Shown: positions 4,770 through 5,833 of the stretch, piece by piece | Layout: every line of letters begins with the position of its first letter | Numbering within the stretch: position 1 is the stretch's first letter | Assembly (NCBI GenBank): GCA_024402755.1 | Contig: JAKSTD010000031.1 | Span: 1 to 5,833, forward strand | DNA from: Alphaproteobacteria bacterium | GTDB taxonomy: Bacteria; Pseudomonadota; Alphaproteobacteria; Rs-D84 | Direction: 5' to 3' | Length of the DNA: 5,833 bases | Notes under the pieces: model-generated | What the model saw: only the letters and a program-made list of their open reading frames with translations | What the model was told of the DNA's origin: nothing | Database searches by the model: none | Position numbers and translations under genes: made by a program

Positions 4770-5833
4770 GTGCGTAATATAGTAGAAAAGTCCATGCTGG
4801 GGAAAGTGTGGGCTGTGTCGGATGATTATAATCTGGACAAAGGTTCAACCGATACAGAGATTTTGATAAAACATATTTTAAATTCACGTGGCATTAATGG
4901 TGATATTGCAGTGGAACGTTTCCTGCATCCTTCTATCAAAGAATATATGCCTGATCCATCCGGTTTGAAAGATATGGATAAAGCAACTGGGATAATCGCA
5001 GATGCAATTTGTAAAAATGAAAAAATTGCAATATATGGCGATTATGATGTAGATGGAATAACTTCGACAGCTTTGTTTGTGAAATATTTGCGCGAAATCG
5101 GTATCGATGTTTCGTGGCATTTGCCAACCCGTGAAGGTGAAGGATATGGACTTAATGTTTCTGCCATAGAACAAATAGCACAAACTGGTGTAGATTTAAT
5201 GATTACTGTCGATTGTGGTATTAGCGGAATTAAAGAAGTAGAAAGGGCAAAAGAATTAGGGTTAAAAGTTGTTGTCACAGACCATCATTCGCCAGATAAT
5301 GTTTTGCCAAATGCAGATGCTGTGGTGAACCCTAAACGTGTGGATGATACATCTGGGTTGTCTTTTTTGGCTGGTGTTGGGGTCGCATTTTTGACATTGG
5401 TTTCGTTAAATCGTGAATTGAAAAAACGTGGTTTTTTTGGTGGCGTTAAAAATCAAATTAATTTATTGAATTATATGGACATGGTGGCATTGGGAACGAT
5501 TTGTGATACCATGCCGCTGATAGATTTAAATCGTGCTTTTGTTTCAACAGGATTAAAAGTTTTAGGGTTGCGTCAAAATTTAGGTCTTAGAACTTTGATG
5601 GATTTGGCAGGAATCAAAAAACCATCTGTGTATGCTGTGGGATTTGCGCTGGGACCCCGGCTTAATGCTGCGGGACGTCTTGATTCTGCATCGCCTGCGT
5701 TGGAATTATTATTAACAGATAATCCGTTGATTGCGAATGACCTGGCAAATAAATTGCATCGCATGAACCAAGAAAGAATAGATATTCAAAATGCAATTAT
5801 GGTAGATGCAATAGATATGGCGAATAAGTGTTG
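4770..5833 (+). CDS. recJ: RecJ single-stranded-DNA-specific 5'-3' exonuclease (partial, 3' end beyond window)
   Basis: The first 354 residues of a DHH-family nuclease are present, of roughly 570-600 expected; no stop is reached. RecJ degrades single-stranded DNA 5' to 3' in recombinational repair and mismatch repair. Motifs are DYDVDG (91-96, metal-binding D91, D93, D95), DCG (148-150), the name-giving DHH (171-173), GTICDTMPL (242-250) and GPRLNAAGR (295-303). The EGYGLN segment (124-129) also fits the family. The GTG start at 4770 is chosen because the conserved SxxGKxW region begins at S8 and a purine run (AAAAGAG, 4757-4763) lies 6 nt upstream; in-frame stops at 4749 and 4752 limit any earlier start. 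An ATG at 4794 is the alternative and would begin within that conserved region. The DHHA1 and oligonucleotide-binding domains should lie beyond the right edge. Confidence 0.95.
   Translation, partial: MRNIVEKSMLGKVWAVSDDYNLDKGSTDTEILIKHILNSRGINGDIAVERFLHPSIKEYMPDPSGLKDMDKATGIIADAICKNEKIAIYGDYDVDGITSTALFVKYLREIGIDVSWHLPTREGEGYGLNVSAIEQIAQTGVDLMITVDCGISGIKEVERAKELGLKVVVTDHHSPDNVLPNADAVVNPKRVDDTSGLSFLAGVGVAFLTLVSLNRELKKRGFFGGVKNQINLLNYMDMVALGTICDTMPLIDLNRAFVSTGLKVLGLRQNLGLRTLMDLAGIKKPSVYAVGFALGPRLNAAGRLDSASPALELLLTDNPLIANDLANKLHRMNQERIDIQNAIMVDAIDMANKC

Noticed and set aside
4884..5278. Three overlapping minus-strand open frames within recJ
   Set aside because: They are shadows of the RecJ frame, which carries the DYDVDG, DCG and DHH motifs in order.

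Overview
The window is ordinary, AT-rich bacterial chromosome, gene-dense, with housekeeping genes only. No tRNA, rRNA, CRISPR array, transposase or phage gene is visible. The gene set suggests an AT-rich member of the Alphaproteobacteria, possibly a reduced or host-associated lineage. The reasons are a DksA without its zinc ligands, a SufT (MIP18/DUF59) gene beside sufS, a class B FtsI with an alphaproteobacterial look, and very A/T-biased third codon positions. The lineage is an inference from these features, not from any search.

Layout. Positions 1-118 hold no gene. They contain a GC-rich palindromic repeat (about 12-65) that stands out from its surroundings, then an intrinsic terminator (85-114) for the leftward genes. 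On the minus strand, thioredoxin (873-553) and a DksA-family transcription factor (550-119) form a two-gene operon with only 2 nt between them. A 75-bp divergent promoter region (874-948) follows. On the plus strand there is a very tight series: a SufS-type cysteine desulfurase (949-2058), SufT (2059-2373), SufE (2376-2738), a small FtsL-like membrane protein (2773-3060) and FtsI/PBP3 (3062-4726). After a 43-bp gap comes the 5' part of recJ (from 4770), which runs off the right edge.

How the genes fit together. SufS takes sulfur from cysteine, SufE accepts the persulfide, and SufT helps deliver or mature Fe-S clusters. Together they form a small sulfur-mobilisation module, but the scaffold genes sufB, sufC and sufD are not in the window. 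FtsL and FtsI belong to the septal peptidoglycan machinery. Here they follow the Suf genes and precede recJ instead of lying between rsmH and murE in a dcw cluster. Thioredoxin and the zinc-free DksA point to redox and stringent-response control. They share a promoter region with the Suf genes through a palindromic ATTATAAT box.

I see no clear undescribed system. The points most worth a second look are the complete loss of DksA zinc ligands, the unusual active-site surroundings of the cysteine desulfurase, the Suf-to-division gene arrangement and the GC-rich repeat at the left edge.
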